DNA from: Balneolales bacterium
GTDB taxonomy: Bacteria; Bacteroidota; Rhodothermia; Balneolales; Natronogracilivirgulaceae
DNA: 38,415 bases
Direction: 5' to 3'
Assembly (NCBI GenBank): GCA_007131625.1
Contig: SLQC01000237.1
Span: 1 to 38,415 of the forward strand
Shown: one piece after another, positions 26,933 to 36,523 of the stretch
How the letters are laid out: each line of letters begins with the position of its first letter
Position numbering within the stretch: the first letter of the stretch is position 1
Program-made: the position numbers and the translations under genes
The notes under the pieces: model-generated
The model's input: only the letters and a program-made list of their open reading frames with translations
Databases searched by the model: none
Told to the model about the DNA's origin: nothing

Positions 26933-29446
26933 ATGAGAAAATTACTCCTCCTGCTCAGGCCTCTGGTTCAAGTCAATTACCGATACCCCTATGCCGTCCT
27001 CATTATAGCACTTCTTATTGCCATTGCATCTGGATATTACGCTACAAAACTGGTTATCGATACTGACCTGGCCAGTTTACTGCCCGACCATTACGAAAGT
27101 GTTCAGGCACTGGAGCAATTGCGGGAATCGATTGGAGGGGAAACCGTTCTTGAAGTTGTGATCATCTCGCCTGATTTCGAGGCTAACAAAGCCTTTGCCG
27201 AAGCTTTTATTCCAAGAGCTATGGAGCTTTATGACCCGCGGCGCGACGACTATTTTGTCAATCGGTATGAGTATCAAAGGAACGTTGAGGTGCTCAAGGA
27301 CTATGCCATCTATCTGTCGACCGAACAGGAAATGGATGAGATTATCGACTTTCTGGAGGAAGAACGAGAAAATGCGAGACTGAAAGCGAATCCTTTTTTT
27401 GTCGATTTTGAAGATGATTTCGACGATGACGAGGAACTGGAAGACGATCGGCTCCAGCGGTTCGATGATAGGTACAATGTGTTGATACCAACGGAGTACC
27501 CCGTAAGTTCCGATAGTACACGGCTGGTACTGAGCTTCTTTCCGATCGGCTCACAGAGTGACATTACTTATATTGCAGATTTGTTCAACGCTTTTGAAGA
27601 GCTTATTGCCGAGATGAATCCCGCCGCATTTCACCCCGAGATGATTGCAAAGTCGGGTGGAAGGCTTGAACGCCATTTGATGGAACTTGAATCCATTTTA
27701 CGGGACGTGGTCACCAGTTTCGGATCCGGTTTCACCGCTGTTATCTTGCTGGTCGGTTTCTATTTCATGATCAAGAAGATTATCAATTACCGTCGCGGGC
27801 ATCATAGAAATAAAACGCAACCGATGTGGGCTCATATCATAAGATTTCCGGTTCCGATTCTAATTATCGGTATTCCACTGCTTATCAGCCTCAGTTTCAC
27901 CTTCGGCATTACCTATTTTGTGTTCGGAACACTGAACACGATGACGTCAGTGCTGTTTGTGATCCTGTTCGGTCTCGGTATCGATTACGGTATCCATTTT
28001 TACGCCCGATATCTTGAGAAAAGGTCGACCGGGGAAAATGTCCGAAACGCTATCTTTAACACCTACGACAGCACAGGGTCGGCTATTATGACGAGTGCCT
28101 CAACAACGGCAGTTGCACTATTTGTTCTGGTGTTGGCCGATTTTCGCGGATTCTCGGAATTTGGGTTCATATCAGGACTCGGTATTGTACTCGCCTACCT
28201 TTCCATGTTATTCATTCTTCCGGCCATCATTGTTTTGTTTGAACGGTTTCAGTTTATTCTGATCAACAAAAACGAGACCAACAGCAAATCCGGAAAGGTG
28301 AAATCACGCCCGTTTCCTTATGCCCGCACAATTTTTGTTACTGGAACACTGATAGTTGCAGTTGTCCTTTTTCAATCCGGCAAACTCTATTTTGAATACA
28401 ATTTCGGCAATTTGGAACCGGAATTTCCGAAATTTGAAGAGTTCCGGGATATGAAAGGTGATGTCGACCAACCGACCGGCCGGCGCAATCCTGCCTATAT
28501 TCTGGCAGATACCGACGAAGAGGTGATGGATATTCTCACTACGATTCGTGAAATTAAACGGAATACTCCCGAGTCCACCATCCTCGATGTGGAGGCGCTG
28601 CAGGAGCGGTTTCCGGTCAATCAGGTGGAAGAAGAGCAAAAACTGGCGAAAATTGCCGAAATACGGTCCCTGCTTGAGGACCCGTTCCTCCGCGATGCCG
28701 AAGGGGAGCATATGGATATCCTGCGACGCGCATCTCGTGTCACCGAACCATTGCAGATCGAAGACGTACCTGAATTTCTGAAGAATCGCTTCCTTACCCG
28801 CGACGGGGAAATCGGACGTTTTGTGATGATTTACCCGGCTGTCGGCCTTTCCGACGGCCGCAACTCCATCGCTTTCAAAAACGAGATTGGCACCATAGAA
28901 ACCGCCGAAGGTCAGACCTACCATGCCGCCAGCACTTCCATCGTCGCCGCAGAGATGCTTGAATTAATGCGAAAAGAGAGCCCTTATATGATTGTTGCCA
29001 CGTTTGTTATGATTTTTATTCTTGTGAATATCGGATTCCGGTCATTGAGGTGGTCTATCATATCCATGCTGCCGCTGCTGATTGGTTTTAGCTGGACTTT
29101 TGGAGCAATGATACTTCTCGGTCTGTCGTTTAACATGTATAACCTGGTGGTGTTGCCTGCCATCCTGGGGATCGGTACCGACAATGGGGTACACTTGGCG
29201 AACCGATACCGGGAGGAGGGACGGAAAAGCATGTCGGCAGTTCTGAGAAGTACCGGCCAACATATCTCCATCGGTTCGTTCACAACTATGCTCGGTTTCG
29301 CCGGACTGCTTCTGACTACCCATCCCGGATTGATTTCCATCGGTGTTTTGGCGGTGGTCGGAATCGGGCTGACTCTCTTTTCTGCGCTGACTTATCTGCC
29401 GGCGCTTGTACAGTTGCTTGAAAACAAAAAATGGATCAGATTTTGA
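26933..29446 (+). CDS. RND/MMPL-family transporter
   Basis: 837 aa; two TM blocks with FVILFGLGIDYGIHFYARYLEKR and LPAILGIGTDNGVHLANRYREEGRKS, TSASTTAVALFVL. Confidence 0.9.
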   Translation: MRKLLLLLRPLVQVNYRYPYAVLIIALLIAIASGYYATKLVIDTDLASLLPDHYESVQALEQLRESIGGETVLEVVIISPDFEANKAFAEAFIPRAMELYDPRRDDYFVNRYEYQRNVEVLKDYAIYLSTEQEMDEIIDFLEEERENARLKANPFFVDFEDDFDDDEELEDDRLQRFDDRYNVLIPTEYPVSSDSTRLVLSFFPIGSQSDITYIADLFNAFEELIAEMNPAAFHPEMIAKSGGRLERHLMELESILRDVVTSFGSGFTAVILLVGFYFMIKKIINYRRGHHRNKTQPMWAHIIRFPVPILIIGIPLLISLSFTFGITYFVFGTLNTMTSVLFVILFGLGIDYGIHFYARYLEKRSTGENVRNAIFNTYDSTGSAIMTSASTTAVALFVLVLADFRGFSEFGFISGLGIVLAYLSMLFILPAIIVLFERFQFILINKNETNSKSGKVKSRPFPYARTIFVTGTLIVAVVLFQSGKLYFEYNFGNLEPEFPKFEEFRDMKGDVDQPTGRRNPAYILADTDEEVMDILTTIREIKRNTPESTILDVEALQERFPVNQVEEEQKLAKIAEIRSLLEDPFLRDAEGEHMDILRRASRVTEPLQIEDVPEFLKNRFLTRDGEIGRFVMIYPAVGLSDGRNSIAFKNEIGTIETAEGQTYHAASTSIVAAEMLELMRKESPYMIVATFVMIFILVNIGFRSLRWSIISMLPLLIGFSWTFGAMILLGLSFNMYNLVVLPAILGIGTDNGVHLANRYREEGRKSMSAVLRSTGQHISIGSFTTMLGFAGLLLTTHPGLISIGVLAVVGIGLTLFSALTYLPALVQLLENKKWIRF

Positions 29447-29456
29447 TCCAGGTGCC

Positions 29457-30212
29457 ATGCTGACAGATACCACCGCCATCGTACTGAAAACGATCGCTTT
29501 CAAAGAAAGCAGTCTTATTGTGACATTGCTCAGTGAGAAACACGGCAAGACAGCGGTCATGGCCCGTGGTGCCCGGCGCAACAAGAATAAATTCGGGGGA
29601 ATGCTGCAACCGGGAGCCCTTCTGGATGTCTCCTACTATTATAAACCAACCCGGGAAGTTCAAAATTTGAATCATATCAACCAGAAAAAACCAACCTGGA
29701 GGATACACCAGATAATTGAGAAAATGGCGGTTGGACTCGCAACATTGGAATTGTGTGAACAATTATGCCACGAACACGAGCCCATGCCCGACGTTTTCAA
29801 ATTCCTTGCCGGATTTCTGACCTGGCTTCACGAAACCGAAAATCATACCGGGAATATTTTTCCCTATGTTCAGTACCAACTGGCCCAGTTGACCGGAATT
29901 GGCACTGCATGGAAACTTCCGGAACCGGCAGCAGGGAATGACATAAGGCATGAAGAATCTAAAGGATACATTAATATCGAAAGCGGCTGCATTTCTGACA
30001 AGCCCGATGACGGGCTCTCTTTTTCGCTGACGAAATGTCAACTGCAATATTTGCGTTGTATAAAAAGTGGAAGGAAGTCTAAATTGCTGACTGATTCCTA
30101 TCCCGCACAGGATATGAAAAACCTGATTCACCATTTTGATGCCTATTTTCAGTATCATATGGAAGGAATGAAGGCAAGAAAGTCGGACGCCATATTTGAA
30201 CAAATTCTCTAA
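29457..30212 (+). CDS. recO: DNA repair protein RecO
   Basis: MLTDTTAIVLKTIAFKESSLIVTLLSEKHGKTAVMARGARRNKNKFGGMLQPGALLDVSYYYK; start set at ATG 29457 rather than upstream 29406. Confidence 0.9.
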   Translation: MLTDTTAIVLKTIAFKESSLIVTLLSEKHGKTAVMARGARRNKNKFGGMLQPGALLDVSYYYKPTREVQNLNHINQKKPTWRIHQIIEKMAVGLATLELCEQLCHEHEPMPDVFKFLAGFLTWLHETENHTGNIFPYVQYQLAQLTGIGTAWKLPEPAAGNDIRHEESKGYINIESGCISDKPDDGLSFSLTKCQLQYLRCIKSGRKSKLLTDSYPAQDMKNLIHHFDAYFQYHMEGMKARKSDAIFEQIL

Positions 30213-30218
30213 ATCCCT

Positions 30219-31736
30219 ATGCCTTTACATCAAAAACTGCTGACGGTCTTGCTTCTTATCCTTACAGGTATGTTGCTTGGGGTGCTTGTCATGAACCTCC
30301 GTGTAACAGAACGGGTGGAAGTCCGGTACACCGATGTTATTCGAAGCTCACAGCCCATAGAGCCGATTGCGGGTGAGGAGCGCTATTCGCCATCCTATCT
30401 GTTCAATGATATTGCCAGTGAAGTAGTACCAGGAGTTGTTTACATTGAATCGAACATTTCAGTCGACCGCAACGTGCCGAATGACGAAAACAATCAGTTC
30501 GAAAACAGGTTCTGGGATCGGTTTATGCCACAACGCCGGGCACAAAGCATCGGATCCGGTGTATTGATAAGTTCCGACGGCTATATTCTGACCAACCACC
30601 ACGTTATCGAAGGTGCCGAAGACCGGGTAATGGTCATGACACACGACAAAAAAGAGTTTAAGGCTCAAATTGTCGGCAGTGATCCATCGACCGACCTTGC
30701 CGTAATTAAAATTGATACCGAAGACGCCAGGCCACTTGTGATTGGTAATTCGGACCATGTCAGCATCGGAGATTGGGTCATGGCAGTTGGAAACCCGTTC
30801 CGGTTGCGCTCCACCGTCACTGCGGGTATCGTAAGTGCCAAAGGAAGGGATGTAGAAATAATAAGCGACCGGATGAGGATTGAAAGTTTTATCCAGACCG
30901 ATGCCGCCATCAATCGGGGCAACAGCGGCGGAGCTCTTGTCAATACCCGTGGAGAACTCATCGGTATCAACACAGCGATCGCCTCCGAAAGCGGGTACTA
31001 TCAGGGTTACGGTTTTGCGGTTCCGATCAATCTTGCAATGAAGATCGGACAGGACATGATTGAGTTCGGAGGTGTTCAGAGAGCATATCTCGGTGTCGAA
31101 ATCACCTCCGTTGATCAGAAAAGGGCCCGAAGCGTTGGTCTCGATCGTATTTCCGGTGTCGAAATCAGAAATCTTCTTGCCAAGGGAAGTGCAGAACGTG
31201 GGGGGATGAAGGAAGGGGATGTAGTGCTGGAGGTCAATGGACATCCTGTCGAAGAGGCAAATCAGCTACAGGAACGCATCGCACTGATGCGGCCGGGTGA
31301 GGAGGTACACATGAAAATCTGGCGCGAAAAGCAGATGAAAGAACTGCGATTTGATGTTATGGGAATTGACAATGAAGATATCCGGCAGTGGGCTTCGTCC
31401 GCTCTGCCACAAAGAGACGAGATGGAGTTTGATCCGGATCCTGAGTCAGGTGTCAGGCAGCGTAGCTTTGAACCCGGTTTCACAGTAGCTGAACTGCCTG
31501 TCCCGGAAGATCTCTCCCGCAACGAAATTGTGGTCGTTCGGGTTCTTGAAGGGAGTGCGGCCGAACAGGCCGGCATCAGGGAAGAGGATGTAGTCTCCGG
31601 TATCGGTGGACAATCTGTTAGCGATCTTTCCCGGTTTACCGAAATCTGGTATGAAATTTCAGGAGTCGGAGATTCAGCGGAACTGGAGCTGAAACGCTAC
31701 GGAGAAACCCGTATCATTTTACTCGATTTGGATTGA
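30219..31736 (+). CDS. HtrA/Deg family trypsin-like serine protease with two PDZ domains
   Basis: 505 aa; catalytic segments NHHVIEGAED, DLAVIKID, NRGNSGGALVN; PDZ regions around GVEIRNLLAKGSAERGGMKEGDVVLEVNG and VRVLEGSAAEQAGIREEDVVSGIGG. Confidence 0.95.
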   Translation: MPLHQKLLTVLLLILTGMLLGVLVMNLRVTERVEVRYTDVIRSSQPIEPIAGEERYSPSYLFNDIASEVVPGVVYIESNISVDRNVPNDENNQFENRFWDRFMPQRRAQSIGSGVLISSDGYILTNHHVIEGAEDRVMVMTHDKKEFKAQIVGSDPSTDLAVIKIDTEDARPLVIGNSDHVSIGDWVMAVGNPFRLRSTVTAGIVSAKGRDVEIISDRMRIESFIQTDAAINRGNSGGALVNTRGELIGINTAIASESGYYQGYGFAVPINLAMKIGQDMIEFGGVQRAYLGVEITSVDQKRARSVGLDRISGVEIRNLLAKGSAERGGMKEGDVVLEVNGHPVEEANQLQERIALMRPGEEVHMKIWREKQMKELRFDVMGIDNEDIRQWASSALPQRDEMEFDPDPESGVRQRSFEPGFTVAELPVPEDLSRNEIVVVRVLEGSAAEQAGIREEDVVSGIGGQSVSDLSRFTEIWYEISGVGDSAELELKRYGETRIILLDLD

Positions 31737-31820
31737 TGCGATCGACTCCGATGATGCAATTGTCCCCGATGATGCAACTCATCCCGGTTATGCGGCGCAT
31801 CCGTGTTGCAGGATGAGGCA
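31730..31820. repeat. Degenerate ~18-bp tandem repeat beginning at the htrA stop codon
   Basis: GGATTGATGCGATCGACT / CCGATGATGCAATTGTCC / CCGATGATGCAACTCATC / CCGGTTATGCGGCGCATC / (weaker) CGTGTTGCAGGATGAGGC. Confidence 0.65.
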
Positions 31821-31839
31821 CCAGGCCAGGCATAAGCCG

Positions 31840-31880
31840 GCAAAAAAGGTATCCGGTTTGATGCGGAATACCTTTTTTGC
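31840..31880. terminator. Probable bidirectional terminator hairpin between convergent htrA-like gene and icd
   Basis: Perfect 13-bp inverted repeat GCAAAAAAGGTAT (31840-31852) / ATACCTTTTTTGC (31868-31880). Confidence 0.75.
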
Positions 31881-31907
31881 ATCACAGCAAACTTTGTAAA
31901 TGCCGAG

Positions 31908-33161
31908 TCAGGCTTCCATGTTTTCAATAATTTTGTCGCCGAACTCCGAGCATTTTAAAAGGGTGGCGCCCTCCATCAACCGTTCGAAATCATAGGTAAC
32001 CTGTTTACTGCTGATTGACGCTTCCAGCCCTTCCTCGATCAAACGGGCGGCTTCAGGCCATCCCAGATGATCCAGCATCATAACGGCGGAAAGTATGAGT
32101 GAACCTGGATTCACTTTATCCTGTCCCGCATATTTGGGGGCGGTTCCATGTGTTGCTTCGAACAGGGCAAATCCGCTTTGATAGTTGATGTTGGCGCCGG
32201 GAGCGATACCGATACCACCAACACATGCTGCAAGTGCATCCGATATGTAGTCCCCGTTAAGATTTAGCGTAGCAATGACGTCATACTCCGCCGGCCTGGT
32301 CAGGATTTGCTGCAGAAACGCATCTGCGATCACATCTTTGATCACGATACCGTTAGGAAGTTTGCACCATGGCCCACCGTCGATTTCTTTGGCCCCGTAT
32401 TTCTCTTTGGCCAGCTCGTATCCCCAATTCTTAAAGCTGCCCTCGGTAAATTTCATAATGTTGCCCTTGTGGACCAGTGTCACACTCTTGCGTCCGTGTT
32501 CGATTGCATAGTCGATAGCGGATCCAACAAGTCGTTTCGTACCCTCTTCGGAGACCGGCTTGATGCCTATTGAAGCCGTTTCAGGAAAACGGATGTTGGT
32601 CTCTTTCATCTCTTCTATCAGGAATTTCTTAACCTTATCGGCCTCCGGAGTCCCATTTTGATACTCGATTCCCGCGTAAATATCCTCGGTATTTTCACGG
32701 AAAATGACCATATCAGTCAACTCAGGCTGTTTGACGGGACTCGGTGTTCCCTTAAAATACCGAACCGGGCGGACACAGGCATAGAGATCCAGCATTTGGC
32801 GAAGTGCGACGTTGAGGCTCCGGATGCCACCGCCGATTGGAGTGGTGAGAGGGCCTTTGATGGCGACATGGTAGGTTTTAATCGCCTCAAGTGTGTCATC
32901 GGGCAACCAGGTGTTGTCACCATAGTGTTCAACCGACTTTTCACCGGCATATATCTCCATCCAGGAGATTTTTTTCTTGCCGTTGTAAGCTTTTTCAACG
33001 GCACTGTCGACCACTTTCTTCATTACCGGACTGATGTCAACACCGATGCCATCTCCCTCGATATAAGGTATGACTGGGTGATCCGGCACGATTAGTGAAC
33101 CATCACTTTTCTTTTCAATGATTTTGCCGCTGGATGGGGGATGAATTTTGTCAAATTTCAT
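31908..33161 (-). CDS. icd: NADP-dependent isocitrate dehydrogenase
   Basis: 417 aa; [90 protein letters not shown]. Confidence 0.97.
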   Translation of the reverse strand: MKFDKIHPPSSGKIIEKKSDGSLIVPDHPVIPYIEGDGIGVDISPVMKKVVDSAVEKAYNGKKKISWMEIYAGEKSVEHYGDNTWLPDDTLEAIKTYHVAIKGPLTTPIGGGIRSLNVALRQMLDLYACVRPVRYFKGTPSPVKQPELTDMVIFRENTEDIYAGIEYQNGTPEADKVKKFLIEEMKETNIRFPETASIGIKPVSEEGTKRLVGSAIDYAIEHGRKSVTLVHKGNIMKFTEGSFKNWGYELAKEKYGAKEIDGGPWCKLPNGIVIKDVIADAFLQQILTRPAEYDVIATLNLNGDYISDALAACVGGIGIAPGANINYQSGFALFEATHGTAPKYAGQDKVNPGSLILSAVMMLDHLGWPEAARLIEEGLEASISSKQVTYDFERLMEGATLLKCSEFGDKIIENMEA

Positions 33162-33446
33162 AAGTTGCTTGCGATTTTTAGATTATTTTAAAAAGTTACT
33201 ATTTGCATAAATTATATTTATCGCCATAAGATAAAAAACTATGCGAAAAGTGCTAACCGGTGATTTTTATAATTCCGGATAAAATTGTACCCATGGAATG
33301 TTCCTGTTACAGTTCATAATCGCTATATTACATTTCGGTACATCGGCCGGGATCGGAAGCCCGAAGATGGAATAATCCGACCTTCTTCGGCGTTTAATTA
33401 GTCGTAAGTCCGGTTAACCTTTCAAATCGATTATCCCTGAAAGACC

Positions 33447-33632
33447 ATGCTTTCACCTTTAATGGGCAGAAGACCACAACATAAACGCTTTAATTACCAG
33501 TATCGCTATTACAAGCCAAATCCACTTCGTCCCGAGCGTATCAAATTTCGAAGGTTGACACGCCGGGGAACAAGCGGATCCATACTGCTGTACGCCTTGT
33601 TGCTGTTCCTGATCCTCTGGATTATAACATAA
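33447..33632 (+). CDS. Small basic single-TM protein upstream of mutL
   Basis: 61 aa; RRPQHKRFNYQYRYYKPNPLRPERIKFRRL then C-terminal TM SILLYALLLFLILWIIT. Confidence 0.65.
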   Translation: MLSPLMGRRPQHKRFNYQYRYYKPNPLRPERIKFRRLTRRGTSGSILLYALLLFLILWIIT

Positions 33633-33696
33633 ATTGAATCGACTCCGTCCAGCATTGCACATTCATATCATTCATTATCAGTAGTCGAACCATATT

Positions 33697-35592
33697 TTGT
33701 CAGAACCAGAGAACAAAACCTCCATAATCAAGGTATTACCACCGGAAGTATCAAATAAAATTGCCGCAGGGGAAGTGGTGCAGCGGCCGGCATCGGTTGT
33801 CAAAGAGCTACTTGACAATGCCATCGATGCTGGAGCAGATCATATTTTATTGATTTTACAAGATGCGGGCCGGACCTTGATCCAGCTCCGTGACAATGGA
33901 TGCGGTATGTCTGAAGCCGATATCCGTATGTGTTTTCAACGCCACGCCACATCCAAGCTGAAGGATGTCACAGACCTGCAAGATATCCGGACACTCGGTT
34001 TTCGCGGGGAAGCCATGGCCTCAATCGCATCCATCTCCCAGGTTACTGTCACTTCCAAAAGAATTGAAGATGATAACGGATTTGAATATGAAATCAGAGG
34101 AGGTGAAGAGAAACGCCTCGAACCGGCCGCAACTGATGATGGCACTACGGTGACGGTCCGCAACCTTTTCTACAACGTACCCGCTCGCAGAGCTTTTTTA
34201 AAAACCGACGCCACAGAATTCCGCCATATTTTACTGGCTATACATCAGGCTGCACTGGCCCATCCCGATATCGCCTTTGATTTTGATGCCGATGGGGAAG
34301 CCATCTACCGGCTGCGTGCTCAGGACCGCGAAAGCCGGATCGCCGAACTGTTCGGGAAATCGTATCGTGCAAGTCTTATACCAGTAGGCGAATCCACCAG
34401 TCTGGTGCGGATATTCGGACTGCTGTCTGATCCCAAACTTGCAAAAAGAACGCGTGGAGAGCAGTTTCTGTTTGTCAACAACCGACCCTTTCTACATCGC
34501 CATCTCAGCTACATTATCCAGGAAATCTACAAAGACTGGACTCAGCCCGGCCAGTATCCGTTTTATGCTCTGTTTTTTGAAGTGGACCCGGAGATGGTGG
34601 ATGTCAATGTTCATCCGTCCAAACAGGAGATCAAGTTCGAAGACGAGCGAACGATTTCCACGTTCACACGATCAGTGGTGAAAAAAGCACTGAATGACCA
34701 TATGCGTGTCCCGATGTGGAATCCCGGGGACAACACACCAAGAAGGGATACCCGTGGTTTTGAGAGTGGCTTTTCCAGTGAGTTTGCTTCCGGTACCCCA
34801 GCGGGTGGATTCACAACCCGCCAACATGACAGGGAATCCGGGGAATCTTTTTCCCGGTATATGCAGCGAAAAGGAGGGAACCCCGAAGGGAGCATGGAAA
34901 AACTCTACGGTACGGATCCGAGTCATCATCTACCGAAACAGGGTGACGACAAGCGAACAGGCAGCCCGCCTCTGTTTCAGGGTTCGCCGCAATCCGATAT
35001 AACAGGCAAAAGTCCGGTTGCATATGAAGCAGAAAGTGGGTTCTGGCAAATACATCGTCAATTTATCATTTCACAGACCCGTAACGGCATGTTCATCATG
35101 GATCAGCACGCCGCTCACAAACGAATCATCTATGAGAAAATTCTGGGCGAAGCAGAGAGTGGGCTTCCCAGTACACAGCAACTTTTGTTTCCAATTACCA
35201 TCGATATATCAGCAACCGATTTTAGTATGCTTAAAGAGCTGCATCCTGTTATCACCCGGATGGGTTTTAATGTTCAGCTGCTGAGCGGTAATTCAGCTAT
35301 GATCCTTGGTGTTCCGTCTGATATCCGGCTCGATAATGAGCAGCATGTCCTGGAATCTATTATGGAACAGTACAAACGGATGGCAAAATCGATTTCATTG
35401 AGTGAAAAGGAGCGTGTTGCTCTGGCAATTGCCAACAGAGCAGCCATTCCAAAAGGGAAAAAACTCAGCTTCGAAGAAATGGAAGCCCTTGTAGATCAGT
35501 TGTTTGCGTGTGAACAGCCGTTTCAGGATCCGCTCGGAAATCTTACGGTCCGGTCTTTGTCGGTTGATGAGTTACAGGCTATGTTCCGATAA
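33697..35592 (+). CDS. mutL: DNA mismatch repair protein MutL
   Basis: 631 aa, TTG start; KVLPPEVSNKIAAGEVVQRPASVVKELLDNAIDAGAD, GFRGEAMASIASIS, NVHPSKQEIKF; C-terminal dimerisation domain present. Confidence 0.96.
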   Translation: MSEPENKTSIIKVLPPEVSNKIAAGEVVQRPASVVKELLDNAIDAGADHILLILQDAGRTLIQLRDNGCGMSEADIRMCFQRHATSKLKDVTDLQDIRTLGFRGEAMASIASISQVTVTSKRIEDDNGFEYEIRGGEEKRLEPAATDDGTTVTVRNLFYNVPARRAFLKTDATEFRHILLAIHQAALAHPDIAFDFDADGEAIYRLRAQDRESRIAELFGKSYRASLIPVGESTSLVRIFGLLSDPKLAKRTRGEQFLFVNNRPFLHRHLSYIIQEIYKDWTQPGQYPFYALFFEVDPEMVDVNVHPSKQEIKFEDERTISTFTRSVVKKALNDHMRVPMWNPGDNTPRRDTRGFESGFSSEFASGTPAGGFTTRQHDRESGESFSRYMQRKGGNPEGSMEKLYGTDPSHHLPKQGDDKRTGSPPLFQGSPQSDITGKSPVAYEAESGFWQIHRQFIISQTRNGMFIMDQHAAHKRIIYEKILGEAESGLPSTQQLLFPITIDISATDFSMLKELHPVITRMGFNVQLLSGNSAMILGVPSDIRLDNEQHVLESIMEQYKRMAKSISLSEKERVALAIANRAAIPKGKKLSFEEMEALVDQLFACEQPFQDPLGNLTVRSLSVDELQAMFR

Positions 35593-35602
35593 AATGGTTC
35601 AG

Positions 35603-35628
35603 GTAATATTAAAATTTTTTAATATTAC
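35603..35628. repeat. Perfect AT-rich inverted repeat downstream of mutL
   Basis: GTAATATTAAAA-TT-TTTTAATATTAC, 12-bp perfect arms. Confidence 0.85.
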
Positions 35629-36098
35629 TTGATTTCTATACATTCCTTAGTGTTATTATTATTCAGCATTGCACCATTTAAGACATGAATTGCCCATGAC
35701 GGCAACCCGACACACAGGGGCATGATTATAATCGTCATGGACATTTCGCTTGCGCGTTTCACTGAGCATGTGTGAATTACCTTTGATTTTTAAAATCATA
35801 TAGTATACCAATGCCGGTAATAATCATGCATCGCTTTGTAAATATATTATCTCGCAATTGGTATATCGCTGACGCGATTTATTAGTATCTGACATTATGT
35901 AGCGCCAAGCTAAATCCGTGAAAGCCACCAGACAGGAAAGGAGGAGGCCTGTTTATGGAGCTGTATTTTAGAAACTAACCATTGACCGGATCAATGAATC
36001 CTTTGTCAACGATAGAAACACAGATAGCGGAAAGAGCAAGGACTCACAAGAAACGACCTCCTCTGCCCGGAATTGACTGATTATAAACAGATGAAAAT

Positions 36099-36458
36099 AT
36101 GAAGAAGGCTATCATCATTGAAGATAATTTTATTATTGGCCTGTACATAAGGAGACAACTTGAAAAATCCAATGTTCGAGTTGTAGCCACAATAGACAGA
36201 GGAGAAGATTTGGCAGCAATGGTCAGAGAACATCATCCGGATGTTCTTCTTATTGATGTTAACCTCGGTGGACCCATGGATGGAATTGATGCGGCGTCCG
36301 AACTGCCAGGAGATTTGAAACCTGCTCTCATATTCATCACTGGTACATCGGATAAGAATATATGTGAAAGAATCCTGAAACTAAACCCGTTGGGATTGCT
36401 CAGCAAGCCGATTGACATGGAAACATTCCGGAATATCCTGAGTAAAATTGAGAAATAA
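36099..36458 (+). CDS. Single-domain CheY-like response regulator receiver
   Basis: 119 aa; IIEDN, VLLIDVNLGG (phospho-Asp), ITGTSD, LLSKPID (Lys); no output domain. Confidence 0.92.
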   Translation: MKKAIIIEDNFIIGLYIRRQLEKSNVRVVATIDRGEDLAAMVREHHPDVLLIDVNLGGPMDGIDAASELPGDLKPALIFITGTSDKNICERILKLNPLGLLSKPIDMETFRNILSKIEK

Positions 36459-36523
36459 CAAGCCGTTTTCGGGTTCGGGCAGATTCTCAGTTTTACTGCG
36501 ATGTATAATCTGCAATTTTGAAA

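Noticed and set aside
28304-28924. 206-aa minus-strand ORF opposite the MMPL transporter
   Set aside because: Shadow ORF; no domain features
29042-29584. 180-aa minus-strand ORF spanning the MMPL/recO junction
   Set aside because: Shadow ORF overlapping two well-supported + strand genes
30459-31244. 261-aa minus-strand ORF opposite the HtrA-like protease
   Set aside because: Shadow ORF; the + strand has intact catalytic motifs and PDZ domains, and the minus translation shows no domain-like pattern
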